This document shows positions 1-8,501 of a DNA stretch of 61,982 nucleotides, in pieces. The stretch is taken from contig JALFJR010000092.1 in the NCBI GenBank assembly GCA_022775005.1, forward strand, positions 1 to 61,982, given 5' to 3'. A program made the position numbers and the translations under genes. Numbering within the stretch: position 1 is the first letter of the stretch; every line of letters starts with the position of its first letter. The notes beneath the pieces are model-generated. The model saw nothing but the letters and a program-made list of their open reading frames with translations, was not told the origin of the DNA and made no database searches. Origin of the DNA: Parabacteroides sp. Lineage in GTDB: Bacteria; Bacteroidota; Bacteroidia; Bacteroidales; Tannerellaceae.

Positions 1-143
1 TAAAGTTTGGAGAACGATTTAAATTATTGTAATTTTACGCTCGTCGGGACGGGTGGTCCCGCCCCTTGGCGCTGGCCGTTCCCCGACCGATGAGTTTTCT
101 AATAGGAAATAATGCGTGACACAGTTTATTTTACACTACCCCG

Positions 144-399
144 GCTTGCGCACCCTTTACTACACCATGAAAAAACTCTCTGCGAGTTGCGCGCTCCTTA
201 CTACACCATGTAGTAAACCTGTCGCGGGCTTGCGCGCTCCTTACTACACCGTGTAGTAAACCCGTCGCGGGCTTGCGCGCTCCTTACTACACCGTGTAGT
301 AAACCTGTCGCGGACTTGCGCGCACCTTACTACACCATGTAGTAAACCCGTCGCAGGCTTGCGCGCACCTTACTACACCGTGTAGTAAACCCGTCGCCT
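144..399. repeat. 43-bp tandem repeat with a nested palindrome, about six copies
   Basis: Units begin at about 144, 185, 228, 271, 314 and 357. The last five are spaced exactly 43 bp and the first is degenerate. Each good unit carries a 19-bp palindrome, TTACTACACCGTGTAGTAA or its ATGTAGTAA variant, at about 198-216, 241-259, 284-302, 327-345 and 370-388. Units are contiguous with no unique spacers, so this is not a CRISPR array. No ORF runs through it convincingly. Candidate roles are a protein-binding array or a structured RNA; the sequence alone does not decide. Confidence 0.9.
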
Positions 400-743
400 A
401 CTGAAGCGAGGTTATCTTTTTAATAAAAAAGTGCGTATCACTTGTTTTTTAGAAAAAATCCTTACCTTTGCTTTTGAGTGAGAGGCTGCCGAAGGCGTAG
501 CGCTTTTGAAAGGAGAAGCATAAAAGAGCCGAAGAGACACCTCCAACGAATCGACGATGACGAAAGAGTATAGACTTATTTGAAAGAATATACTGCTTTT
601 GAAAAGACCGCCAGATGGAGCAACGCTAACCAGAAAGGCGGATGTATTTGACTCCATAAATGATGGAGAGGGGAACATGAGGGAGCCTTCTAAATCGACG
701 GGTGAACTTGTGGATAGATAATGTTTTACCAAAAATTTATTTC
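400..743 (+). promoter_or_regulatory. Promoter and long leader of the DUF6261 gene
   Basis: A candidate -7 box TACCTTTG lies at 463-470 with a TTGT -33-like box at 442-445. Transcription would start near 475 and leave a leader of about 270 nt before the ATG at 744. I see no convincing coding sequence in this stretch on either strand. The leader length is inferred from the promoter call. Confidence 0.4.
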
Positions 744-1583
744 ATGAAGGAAGTAAATAGTAATTTCAATTTCAGAGGTGCACTCAATGCAGAGCATTAT
801 CAAGTGCACAGTGATTTGTTAGATGCGATACCTACTGAGGTAGCATCAGGTTTAGGTTTAATTGGTTTGAGAAACCAGTATGTGGAGCTGTTTAAGGAAG
901 AGAACAGCTGTTATCTATTAAATCGCTCCTACGCCCAGTCTGACGAGATCAGAGAGAAACATGCTTCCCGGGTGCAGCAGTTCAGCTACATCTTAAAGCG
1001 CATTGATAATGAATCAGAAACAGGAGGTGAGGAGACTCAGCAAGCGGCAAAAGCCCTGCTCCATCCTGTTAAGCCCTATCGAGCAGCAAAGCGAATGCGT
1101 TATGCAGCTACCACCGGTGCGTTGACCGATTTTATCAATCGAATGCGAGAATCGGATTGCGCAACGCATATCGAGACGTTGCAGCTGACGGAGCCGTTGA
1201 GCCGATTGGAAACGCTGAACCAAGCGTTCAACGCCATCTATCAGGAGCGATCGGGACAACGGCTCACCAAGGCCACCTCGCACAACATGGCCACTATCCG
1301 CCCGTTGGTGGATAAGGCTTTCAAGGAGTTGGCTCGTGCGATCAATGCGCTCTATCAAGCGAATGCGTTGACCGAGCAATCGGAGACGAAGGAGCAGCAG
1401 TTGGTGGCCATTATTGATCGGATGAACGCGATCCTCTATCAGCTTCAGCTGACGCTCTCGCGAGTGAAGGCCGGAGCGAAGCCTAATCCGAGCGAGGAAT
1501 CAAAACCGACCACTCCCTCTGATCCCGAGCCTCCTGTGGAGCCGGAACCAGAACCGGAGCCGGAAAATCCTGATGTCGTTTAG
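744..1583 (+). CDS. DUF6261 family protein
   Basis: A 279-residue protein without signal peptide or membrane segment, predicted to be mostly alpha-helical. It matches the general pattern of DUF6261, a Bacteroidota family of unknown function: an N-terminal N.EHYQ.H motif followed by long helices. I chose the ATG at 744 because the reading from 702 adds a poorly conserved extension. The C-terminus is a low-complexity tail rich in Pro and Glu ending in PENPDVV. A second family member lies at 53041-53895 and carries the same PEPENPDVV string internally. A hairpin terminator follows about 30 bp after the stop. Function unknown. Confidence 0.7.
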   Translation: MKEVNSNFNFRGALNAEHYQVHSDLLDAIPTEVASGLGLIGLRNQYVELFKEENSCYLLNRSYAQSDEIREKHASRVQQFSYILKRIDNESETGGEETQQAAKALLHPVKPYRAAKRMRYAATTGALTDFINRMRESDCATHIETLQLTEPLSRLETLNQAFNAIYQERSGQRLTKATSHNMATIRPLVDKAFKELARAINALYQANALTEQSETKEQQLVAIIDRMNAILYQLQLTLSRVKAGAKPNPSEESKPTTPSDPEPPVEPEPEPEPENPDVV

Positions 1584-1593
1584 CCCATTCGTG

Positions 1594-1645
1594 GCTGAAT
1601 AGTTTAGAAGGAGGAGTTGGCAGAAGAGCCTACTCCTCTTTTTTT
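1594..1645 (+). terminator. Rho-independent terminator, first copy of a duplicated element
   Basis: Stem GAGGAGT (1611-1617) pairs with ACTCCTC (1632-1638). An inner GGC/GCC stem closes a 6-nt loop, and a run of T follows. About 48 bp here are nearly identical to 6018-6065. The two copies flank the efflux operon. Confidence 0.85.
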
Positions 1646-1902
1646 TCAAAGCGCGCAATCGTCATCAATAGGCTTCTGTATAGAAAATTCGGAAGGCAGG
1701 ATGCATCCTATTTTAAATTTTTCTTTGTACTTTCGCACCGGATTTCTTAATCAATAGTGCTTGATAGGCGGTTCACATCTTTAATGTTCCCTGATGAGAC
1801 CGCTTGTAGAGCATTGTGGCAGATGTGATGCTGTCCGGACGCTTAAGTTCATTATTAGTATTTCCGAGGGAATGACCAAGATTAACTGTTAAAGGAATAA
1901 TA
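1646..1902 (+). promoter_or_regulatory. Promoter and structured leader of the efflux operon
   Basis: A -7-like TACTTTCG lies at 1729-1736. The following roughly 165 nt contain an 8-bp perfect inverted repeat, TCACATCT (1773-1780) and AGATGTGA (1821-1828), enclosing 40 nt that can fold further. The region ends in an AAAGGA stretch just before a short upstream ORF. I infer a folded mRNA leader. I do not recognise a known riboswitch class. Confidence 0.45.
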
Positions 1903-1935
1903 ATGAACAACCAGATATCTATTTTTATTTCATGA
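1903..1935 (+). CDS. Short leader peptide overlapping the tolC-like start codon
   Basis: A 10-codon ORF reads MNNQISIFIS and then TGA. Its stop overlaps the ATG of the outer-membrane efflux gene as ATGA at 1932-1935. A purine-rich stretch (AAAGGAATAA) precedes it. This layout fits translational coupling or ribosome-dependent attenuation, as known for several antibiotic-resistance genes including Bacteroidota ones. No conservation data are available here, so the call rests on position and overlap alone. Confidence 0.5.
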   Translation: MNNQISIFIS

Positions 1936-3326
1936 ACAAGCTTATGGTTTATTCCACTTTGGCCATCGGTCTGATGGCTGAAGGGACTTTTTTTGTGCCT
2001 CTATGCGCACAAGACAAGGCTGTGCAGGTGATGTCGCTCACCACGTTATACAACCTTGCTGACCAACAGAGTCAAAAGGTGAGAGTGAGTGAGGCCGCGC
2101 TGCGGGCAGCCAATGAAGGGGTGGCAGCTGCTAAATCGGCATTGCTGCCGAGTGTGGACTTGAACCTTCAGGGCAGCTATACGGGCAATGCTTTCATGCT
2201 GTCGAGAGGTTTTTCGACCCATGGGACGACTGATTACGTTGTGCCGGGCATAGGGGCTGTTCCCGTGGCAAACGGTAAACAGGACACGCCCCACTGGGGA
2301 AACAGTTTTACGGCTCAGGTGGCTCAGGTAGTCTATGCGGGCGGTGCGATCCGTTCGGGTATCCGCATGGCGGAACTGGGGAAAGAGATGGCGGAACTGG
2401 ATGTAGAGAAGAACCGCCAGGAGGTACGCTTCTTGTTGACAGGTTATTGCCTTGACCTTTGCAAACTGAACAATCAGATAGAGGTGGTTCGCCAGCATAT
2501 CGCACTGACGCAGAAAGAGATCGAGCAGATGAAAGCCCGCCGCGAGCAAGGCACCGTCTTACAGAACGACATCACTCGCTACGAACTGCAGTTGCAGGGA
2601 CTGGAACTCACGCTGACGAAGCTCACCGATGCTTCTACGGTCATCAATTATCAGTTGGTCACGACCCTGCATTTACCCGCGCAGACGGTTGTTCTACCCG
2701 ATAAGCATGAACTGGATACAGAAATAAATGCGCTCTCAGCCATCGCTTCTCAAGAGCTATGGCAGCAGACAGCAGCGGACAACAACCTGGGTATTCGTCA
2801 AGCAGCAGTGGCCACCAATCTGGCGGAGCAGAAGGTGAAGCAAGCAAAAGCAGCGTCATTGCCATCAGTTGCTTTAGTGGCGGAGAATCAGCTTTTTGGT
2901 CCATATACGCAAGACCTTATTCCGAAAGATTGCAATGTCAACGTATGGTTCGTCGGGGTAGGTGTAAAATTCAGCCTTGGCAATCTTTGGAAGAATAAAC
3001 ACCAGATCCGCAAAGCACGGATGGAGCATCAGCAGTCTCAAGAAGCCCTCTCCTTGGCACGTGAAGGGGTGGAGCATGGCGTACAGGCAAGCTATACCCA
3101 TCTGCTGACCTCCTACACCGAGGTGAAGACACAGCAGAAACAGGTGGAACTGGCCAATCAGAACTACTCCGTGGTGCAAAACCGTTATCAGAATGACCTT
3201 GCGCTGCTTACTGATATGGTAGATGCCTCCAACATGAAACTCTCTGCCGAAATGGCACTGGTCAATGCCCGCATCGATCTGCTTTATCATTTCTATAAAC
3301 TCAAATATGTAACAAATACTTTATAA
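1932..3326 (+). CDS. TolC-family outer membrane efflux protein
   Basis: A 464-residue protein with an N-terminal signal peptide (cleavage likely after the Ala of PLCAQ, near residue 26). The two related halves have the heptad-like, Gln/Ala/Glu-rich helices of TolC proteins (for example around residues 180-230 and 370-420) separated by beta segments. It would form the outer-membrane channel of a tripartite pump. The gene is first in a three-gene operon: the HlyD-type adaptor starts 2 bp after its stop and an MFS pump follows. The start overlaps a leader ORF as ATGA. Substrate unknown; drug or bile-acid efflux is an inference from the EmrAB-TolC-like layout. Confidence 0.88.
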   Translation: MNKLMVYSTLAIGLMAEGTFFVPLCAQDKAVQVMSLTTLYNLADQQSQKVRVSEAALRAANEGVAAAKSALLPSVDLNLQGSYTGNAFMLSRGFSTHGTTDYVVPGIGAVPVANGKQDTPHWGNSFTAQVAQVVYAGGAIRSGIRMAELGKEMAELDVEKNRQEVRFLLTGYCLDLCKLNNQIEVVRQHIALTQKEIEQMKARREQGTVLQNDITRYELQLQGLELTLTKLTDASTVINYQLVTTLHLPAQTVVLPDKHELDTEINALSAIASQELWQQTAADNNLGIRQAAVATNLAEQKVKQAKAASLPSVALVAENQLFGPYTQDLIPKDCNVNVWFVGVGVKFSLGNLWKNKHQIRKARMEHQQSQEALSLAREGVEHGVQASYTHLLTSYTEVKTQQKQVELANQNYSVVQNRYQNDLALLTDMVDASNMKLSAEMALVNARIDLLYHFYKLKYVTNTL

Positions 3327-3328
3327 TC

Positions 3329-4357
3329 ATGGAAAAGAACAAGATACACGTTTATTTATATAATACACTCATCGTACTTTGCCTTTTGGGCGGAGCAGCT
3401 TATGTGATCAGCCAGTTTATGCACTTTGGCCGTGGAGAGTTTACCGACAATGCCCGTGTCCGTCAAAATATCGTGCCTCAGAGCAGCCGTGTGCAAGGTT
3501 TTATCCGAGAGGTACGCTTTACCGATTTTCAGCAGGTTAAGAAGGGAGACACACTTGTCATTATTGAGGATGCTGAATTTCGCTTGCGGCTGGCACAAGC
3601 CGAGGCAGACCTTCTCCGCGCGGAACAGGGTTCGAAGGGAACGGCCAGCAGTATCGTTACCACCCAGACAAGCATGACCGTTACGGAGGCAGGGATCGAA
3701 TCGGCACGTGCGCAGATGGAGAATGCCCTGCGCGAGGAGAACCGTTTCAAGAACCTCCTCAGTCAGGATGCCGTCACCCCACAACAGTATGATAAGGTGC
3801 ACACGGCCTATCTGAGCGCCAAGGCAGCCTATGAGCAGGCAGTTCGTTCACGCCAGATGCAGTCAGCAGTTGTAGCCGAGCAGGGATATCATCTTTCCGC
3901 TTCGGAACAGGGTATAGAACTGGCCCGTCGTGCCGTTGACCTTGCCCGCCTGAATCTTTCGTATTGCTACATCATTGCCACGTGCGACGGTACGGTCGGC
4001 ACGAAGGATATTCATGCAGGACAGCTGGTCAATCCGGGGCAGACACTGGTGAGTATCGTCGATAAAGATGAACGTTGGATTGAGGCGAACTACAAGGAAA
4101 GCCAGTTGCCGCATATCAAGGTGGGCGATAAGGTGGAGATTACAGCTGATGCCGTTCCGGATGTGGAATATATGGGTACGGTGGAACGCATCTCCGATGC
4201 TACCGGCAGTGCCTTCTCACTGATTCCTATCGACAATGCTACCGGTAATTTCGTGAAGGTGGAACAGCGTGTTACTGTACGCATCAAGCTCGACACGAGC
4301 AGTGATGTCGCCAAGCTAAAGGGTGGTTATAATGTGGAATGCATCGTTAAGGAGTAA
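3329..4357 (+). CDS. HlyD/EmrA-type periplasmic adaptor of an efflux pump
   Basis: A 342-residue membrane fusion protein with one N-terminal transmembrane helix (residues about 12-30), a split lipoyl/barrel-sandwich domain (VVKKGD-like turn near residues 68-73 and the NLSYCYIIATCDGTVG segment near 210) and a central coiled-coil hairpin (about 80-200). The C-terminal beta-barrel contains GQTLVSIVD. This matches the EmrA/HlyD family that links an inner-membrane MFS pump to TolC. It sits between the TolC and MFS genes with gaps of 2 and 6 bp, so co-translation as one operon is very likely. Confidence 0.9.
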   Translation: MEKNKIHVYLYNTLIVLCLLGGAAYVISQFMHFGRGEFTDNARVRQNIVPQSSRVQGFIREVRFTDFQQVKKGDTLVIIEDAEFRLRLAQAEADLLRAEQGSKGTASSIVTTQTSMTVTEAGIESARAQMENALREENRFKNLLSQDAVTPQQYDKVHTAYLSAKAAYEQAVRSRQMQSAVVAEQGYHLSASEQGIELARRAVDLARLNLSYCYIIATCDGTVGTKDIHAGQLVNPGQTLVSIVDKDERWIEANYKESQLPHIKVGDKVEITADAVPDVEYMGTVERISDATGSAFSLIPIDNATGNFVKVEQRVTVRIKLDTSSDVAKLKGGYNVECIVKE

Positions 4358-4363
4358 TGCGCG

Positions 4364-5989
4364 ATGGGACAATTAACCGAATTTTTCATGAAGAGCGCCG
4401 GCGGTCCTCCTCCAAGCATGGGCTTTTCCATGCCGATGATGAAGGGATGGGTGCCTCGTCGCATCCAGCCCTGGCTGTACGTGCTGACCGCCTTTTGCTT
4501 TCAGTTTAGTGGAGGTATTTACCTCGGTGCCTTAGATGGTATCCGTGGCACCACCAACTTCATGATTGAGGATGTGCTCTTCTTGCTTTACGCCACGCTT
4601 GCGGGCATGGCTGTCTATTTTCCTATGCTCTTCCGCATGAAGTTCCGTTTCACCAACCAGCAGTTGCTTTGCGGTTCGGCCATTGTGCTTGGCGTATGCA
4701 ATGTGTTGACCATGTATAGCCAGTCGTTACCGCTACTCACGGTAGTCTGCTTCATTGCCGGAATGGCCAAGATACAAGGAACCTTCGAGTGTATGAGCAA
4801 CATCCAGCTGTGGATTACTCCCAGACGCGATTTTGCAGTCTTCTTCCCTGTACTCCACATTATCTTGCTCACGGCTATTGAGGGTAGTGGATGGCTGGCG
4901 GCTTGGTTTGGTCATCATTTCACCTGGCAGATGATGCACGTCTTTACGATAGGTACTATGTCGTTCGTGTTGCTCACACAAGTCATCTTCTGCCGCCCGT
5001 TCTGTCCCATGCCACAGCGACTTTCACTGAAAGGAATTGACTTTCAGGGAGCATTGCTCATCTGTGGGCTGATGTTGGTGTTGTCGTACATCGTGGTGTA
5101 TGGCGACTATCTCATGTGGTTAGACACGTTCCGTATTCGCTTCTTGGCAGGTGTCGCCATTGTCCTTTTCGGCATGGTGCTCTATCGCCTTCGCTTTTAC
5201 CGTTACCCTTACGTCGAACTCAGTCTTTTCACACGTCGAAATGTTGTTCCCATTCTCATCGTCACTTTCTTTGCCGAACTGGCTTTCGGTGCTGAACACA
5301 CCCTGGAAGAGATACTTTACAGTGAAGTCATTCGGTTGGAGGAACTGACTAAAGAGGAGCAGTATATGTGGGTACTTCCCGGTATGTATGTCGGCATCCT
5401 GCTGGATCTCTATTGGCTGAAAGTCAGGAAATGGAAGATATGGAAACTCTTCGGAATCGCTTTTATCAGTATAGCGTTCTATGGTATGTTGATGTACTTC
5501 ACGTTGGATATGCCTGTCAATATCGAGCAGTACCGGCTTGCCATCTTCTTGCGAGGTTTTGCGTATGCCATATTGGCCCCTGCGTTGATGTGGGCTTTAG
5601 ATGAATCGGTACCCAGCCTTGAACAATTTTTCATGGGCTTGTTTGTGTTCAACATCCTACACATGTATCTGGCAGGAGCGGCAGGTTATGGCATTTATAC
5701 CACCATCTTCTCGCATCTTTTGAACGAAAACATGATGAGTTACGGACAGCAGCTTACCCTAACCCATTTGGATATGGCGCACTTTGACTTCGGTGGCTAC
5801 GTTGGGCATGAGTTCCTGCACTCCATGATGATGGTGACAATCAAACAGGTGTATGGCTATGTCATTTGGTTCGCCTTAGCGCTTGCAGCCCTCTTCCTGT
5901 TGTGCGACATTCCCCCTGTCCGTACAAATATCCGAAAAGTTCCCCGTTGGCCGGTTTACGCCATCGAGTATCTGGCAAGAAAGAGGTAA
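4364..5989 (+). CDS. MFS-type inner-membrane efflux transporter (EmrB-like position)
   Basis: A 541-residue polytopic protein with 12-14 hydrophobic helices, starting after a cytoplasmic N-terminal stretch rich in Gly, Pro and Met (about residues 12-35). It occupies the pump slot of an EmrAB-TolC-like operon, directly after the HlyD adaptor. Sequence identity to classic EmrB is not obvious by eye, and the usual MFS motif A is weak. I therefore call the superfamily from topology and context. A terminator follows about 40 bp after the stop. Substrate unknown. Confidence 0.75.
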   Translation: MGQLTEFFMKSAGGPPPSMGFSMPMMKGWVPRRIQPWLYVLTAFCFQFSGGIYLGALDGIRGTTNFMIEDVLFLLYATLAGMAVYFPMLFRMKFRFTNQQLLCGSAIVLGVCNVLTMYSQSLPLLTVVCFIAGMAKIQGTFECMSNIQLWITPRRDFAVFFPVLHIILLTAIEGSGWLAAWFGHHFTWQMMHVFTIGTMSFVLLTQVIFCRPFCPMPQRLSLKGIDFQGALLICGLMLVLSYIVVYGDYLMWLDTFRIRFLAGVAIVLFGMVLYRLRFYRYPYVELSLFTRRNVVPILIVTFFAELAFGAEHTLEEILYSEVIRLEELTKEEQYMWVLPGMYVGILLDLYWLKVRKWKIWKLFGIAFISIAFYGMLMYFTLDMPVNIEQYRLAIFLRGFAYAILAPALMWALDESVPSLEQFFMGLFVFNILHMYLAGAAGYGIYTTIFSHLLNENMMSYGQQLTLTHLDMAHFDFGGYVGHEFLHSMMMVTIKQVYGYVIWFALALAALFLLCDIPPVRTNIRKVPRWPVYAIEYLARKR

Positions 5990-6017
5990 GAGCATGTAAG
6001 TGCTACCCCATGTAGAG

Positions 6018-6067
6018 GCAGAATAGCTTAGAAGGAGGAGTTGGCAGAAGAGTCAACTCCTCTTTTT
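6018..6067 (+). terminator. Rho-independent terminator, second copy of a duplicated element
   Basis: Nearly the same sequence as 1594-1641. Here the stem is GAGGAGTT/AACTCCTC (8 bp) with the same AGAAGA loop and a T-run. The differences from the first copy keep the fold: one turns a T-T mismatch into a pair, the other turns G-C into G-U. It ends the efflux operon. Confidence 0.85.
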
Positions 6068-6076
6068 CACTTGGAT

Positions 6077-6607
6077 TCATCCAAAAATCCATTTCGCCCA
6101 TTTCGGAGCGACCTTGTAGCCTGTCGCCACAAAAGCCCAGCTAATCGCAAAGGCGATGACCGCCGTGACCGGTATGCGCAGAGAGACCGGAACGGCAAGG
6201 GCATCCGCCAAGGCATAGCAGAAGCCTACGACAAAATAGTGAGCCATATAGATACCGAGACCACATTGGGTGATATTGGCTAACACAGCGATAATGCTTT
6301 CCGACTCGATCTTTATCTTACGCACGATCAAGAAGAGCGCAATCGTCATCAACACCACATTCGGGGAGCAATAGAGGAAGAAGAGCTCCATCTCCTGCTC
6401 GGAATACCCAAGCAACAGATAGCCATTGAACCCAGCAAAATAGTAGAAGGTCCCAAAGCTATTCCATGCGCAAAGCCCGAATAGTTCCGGCATGAAGAAA
6501 GTATAGGCGTAAGGCAGGAAAAGCGTGACCGCCCAGATCGCCAAGAAGAGTTGCTTCTGCTTCAAGGTAGACAAATTTCTGTTTCCATTTCTTTTCGTTT
6601 TTTTCGT
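6077..6607 (-). pseudogene. C-terminal remnant of an acyltransferase-3 membrane protein
   Basis: The open frame has no ATG in a sensible place (the first usable codon is TTG at 6574). It encodes only about 165-177 residues with five or so membrane helices. The end resembles the C-terminal half of acyltransferase family 3 proteins (OatA/WecH-like): GLGIYMAHYF, a Pro before the last helices, then SW near the end. Intact members are about 330-380 residues, so roughly half is missing. The reading frame stays open to a TAA at 6608-6610 and then meets the fucosidase promoter region. I infer a decaying gene truncated at its 5' end. Confidence 0.7.
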
Positions 6608-6626
6608 TTATTACAGAGATTTTCCG

Positions 6627-6634
6627 TAAGTTCG
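6627..6634 (+). promoter_or_regulatory. -7 box of the fucosidase operon
   Basis: TAAGTTCG fits the Bacteroidota TAnnTTTG box. A TTTCG stretch about 20 nt upstream (near 6602) could be the -33 box. Start of translation is at 6666. Confidence 0.5.
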
Positions 6635-6665
6635 CGATCAACCTATTATTTATAAAGACATACAC

Positions 6666-7970
6666 ATGAAAAAAGGAATCATCAGTTTATTGCTGGCTGC
6701 CGGACTGACACTCCCGGCATTGGCACAAGAGGGCTATCAGCCTACACCCGAGAACCTAAAGGCTCGACAAGAGTTTCAAGATAATAAGTTCGGTATCTTT
6801 CTCCATTATGGCATCTACAGCATGATGGCTGATGGCGAATGGGTGATGAACAACCGCAACCTCAACTGGGAGGAGTATGCCAAGTTGGCCGGGGGCTTCT
6901 ATCCTGCCAATTTCAACGCTGCCGAATGGGTGGCGGCTTTTAAGGCGGCCGGCGCAAAATACATCTGCTTCACGACCCGTCACCACGACGGTTTCTCGAT
7001 GTTCAACAGTCGCTACTCTGACTTCAACATCGTGCAGGCCACTCCTTTCAAGCGCGACATCGTGAAGGAGCTGGTGGATGAGTGCCACAAGCAGGGCATC
7101 AACGTCCACTTCTACTACTCACTGCTCGACTGGCGGCGAGAGGACTACTATCCTTTAGGTAGCTCCGGGCATGGCACCGGACGTGAGGAGCATGGCGACT
7201 TCAAGACCTATCATCAGTTCATGAAGGATCAATTAAGTGAGCTGCTGACCAACTACGGCAAGATTGATGCGATCTGGTTTGATGGAGAATGGGACCAGAA
7301 CGTAAACGCCGACTTCGACTGGGGCTTGGCGGACATCTACAGCCACATCCACAGCCTGCAACCGGCCTGCATGATTGGCAACAACCACCACAAGGCGTTG
7401 CATCCCGGCGAGGACTTCCAGCTTTTCGAGCGTGACCTGCCCGGACAGAACACCGCCGGCTATTCTGCTGGACAGACCGTGGGCGAGCTGCCTTTGGAGA
7501 CCTGCGAGACGATGAATGGGATGTGGGGCTATAAGATCACTGATCAGAACTACAAGACTACCGAGCGACTGATTCATTACCTCGTGAAAGCTGCCGGAAT
7601 GAATGCCAACCTCCTGATGAACATCGGCCCGCAGCCAGACGGCTCCTTGCCCGCTATCTCCGTGGAGCGACTGAAGGAGATGGGCGACTGGATGAAGATC
7701 TATGGCGAAACTATTTATGGCACACGAGGCGGACAGATCTCACCACGAAACTGGGGTGTGACCACACAGAAGGGCAACACGCTTTTCGTCCATATTCTCA
7801 ACTTGAAGGATAAGGGATTGTTCTTGCCGATCACCGACAAGAAGATCAAACAGGCAACGCTCTTCAAGAATGGCGAGAAGGTGCGCTTCCAGCAAGACAA
7901 AGAGGGTGTGCTGCTACGATTAGCGGAGGTGCCGACAGACATCGACTATGTAGTGCGGCTCGATTTTTAA
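6666..7970 (+). CDS. Alpha-L-fucosidase, GH29
   Basis: A 434-residue secreted enzyme with a signal peptide (residues 1-20, ...LPALAQ). It has the GH29 hallmarks: FGIFLHYGIYS near the N-terminus, TTRHHDGF (about residue 104) and IDAIWFDG, in which Asp206 is the expected catalytic nucleophile. A short C-terminal beta domain follows. It releases alpha-linked L-fucose from glycans, acting in the periplasm or at the cell surface. The thioredoxin-like gene begins 34 bp downstream on the same strand. Linkage specificity cannot be read from the sequence. Confidence 0.92.
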   Translation: MKKGIISLLLAAGLTLPALAQEGYQPTPENLKARQEFQDNKFGIFLHYGIYSMMADGEWVMNNRNLNWEEYAKLAGGFYPANFNAAEWVAAFKAAGAKYICFTTRHHDGFSMFNSRYSDFNIVQATPFKRDIVKELVDECHKQGINVHFYYSLLDWRREDYYPLGSSGHGTGREEHGDFKTYHQFMKDQLSELLTNYGKIDAIWFDGEWDQNVNADFDWGLADIYSHIHSLQPACMIGNNHHKALHPGEDFQLFERDLPGQNTAGYSAGQTVGELPLETCETMNGMWGYKITDQNYKTTERLIHYLVKAAGMNANLLMNIGPQPDGSLPAISVERLKEMGDWMKIYGETIYGTRGGQISPRNWGVTTQKGNTLFVHILNLKDKGLFLPITDKKIKQATLFKNGEKVRFQQDKEGVLLRLAEVPTDIDYVVRLDF

Positions 7971-8004
7971 GTACGAATGAGATAACTAATAATTATAGCG
8001 AAAT

Positions 8005-8493
8005 ATGAACAGATTGAAAAATGTATGGTTGATCGCCTTTTTCCTCTGCGTGGTCAGCTGCAATGCCTCTGCCTCGACGGAGGGGGGCAACGATGCAGAG
8101 CCAGCCAAAAAGGAGGCTCCCGCAAAGGGTGAAGTAATCGTCTTGACAAAAGCGGAGTTTTTGGAGAAGGTGTTCAACTACGAGAAACACCCCAACGAGT
8201 GGGTATATGAGGGCAGCAAACCCTGTATCGTCGATTTCTATGCCGACTGGTGTGGTCCCTGCAAGCAGGTAGCGCCAATCTTGCGCGACTTGGCTATCCT
8301 CTACAAAAAAGACATTATTGTCTATAAGATCAATGTGGATCAAGAGAAGGAATTAGCTGCGGCCTTTGGCATCCAAAGCATCCCGACTTTCCTTTTTATC
8401 CCGAAAGAGGGCAAGCCGATGATGTCGATGGGGGCTTTGCCTCGTGAGGACTTCGTGAAGCAGATTGACGAATATCTATTGAAGAAGAAATAA
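8005..8493 (+). CDS. Thioredoxin-like lipoprotein
   Basis: A 162-residue protein with a lipoprotein signal (VVSC, Cys19 as lipidation site), a linker rich in Ala, Glu and Lys (residues 20-45) and a thioredoxin fold. The active site is WCGPC (Cys83 and Cys86) and the cis-Pro is in SIPTF. It probably acts as a membrane-anchored periplasmic thiol reductase or oxidase. It follows the fucosidase by 34 bp and is probably co-transcribed; a functional link is not evident. The stop is followed after 8 bp by a 22-bp repeat array and then a strong terminator. Confidence 0.88.
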   Translation: MNRLKNVWLIAFFLCVVSCNASASTEGGNDAEPAKKEAPAKGEVIVLTKAEFLEKVFNYEKHPNEWVYEGSKPCIVDFYADWCGPCKQVAPILRDLAILYKKDIIVYKINVDQEKELAAAFGIQSIPTFLFIPKEGKPMMSMGALPREDFVKQIDEYLLKKK

Positions 8494-8501
8494 TCATTTT
8501 T

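Noticed and set aside
144-399. CRISPR array
   Set aside because: Units are contiguous with near-identical sequence throughout, there are no unique spacers and no cas genes in the window.
144-399. Palindrome array as target of the BlaI-type repressor encoded at 55674
   Set aside because: The half sites next to that repressor (AACTAA/TTAGTT) differ from TTACTACAC, and the loci are 55 kb apart, so the resemblance to BlaI operators is too loose to claim.
412-732. 106-codon minus-strand ORF in the leader of the first DUF6261 gene
   Set aside because: No ribosome site, no family resemblance, and the region fits better as promoter and leader.
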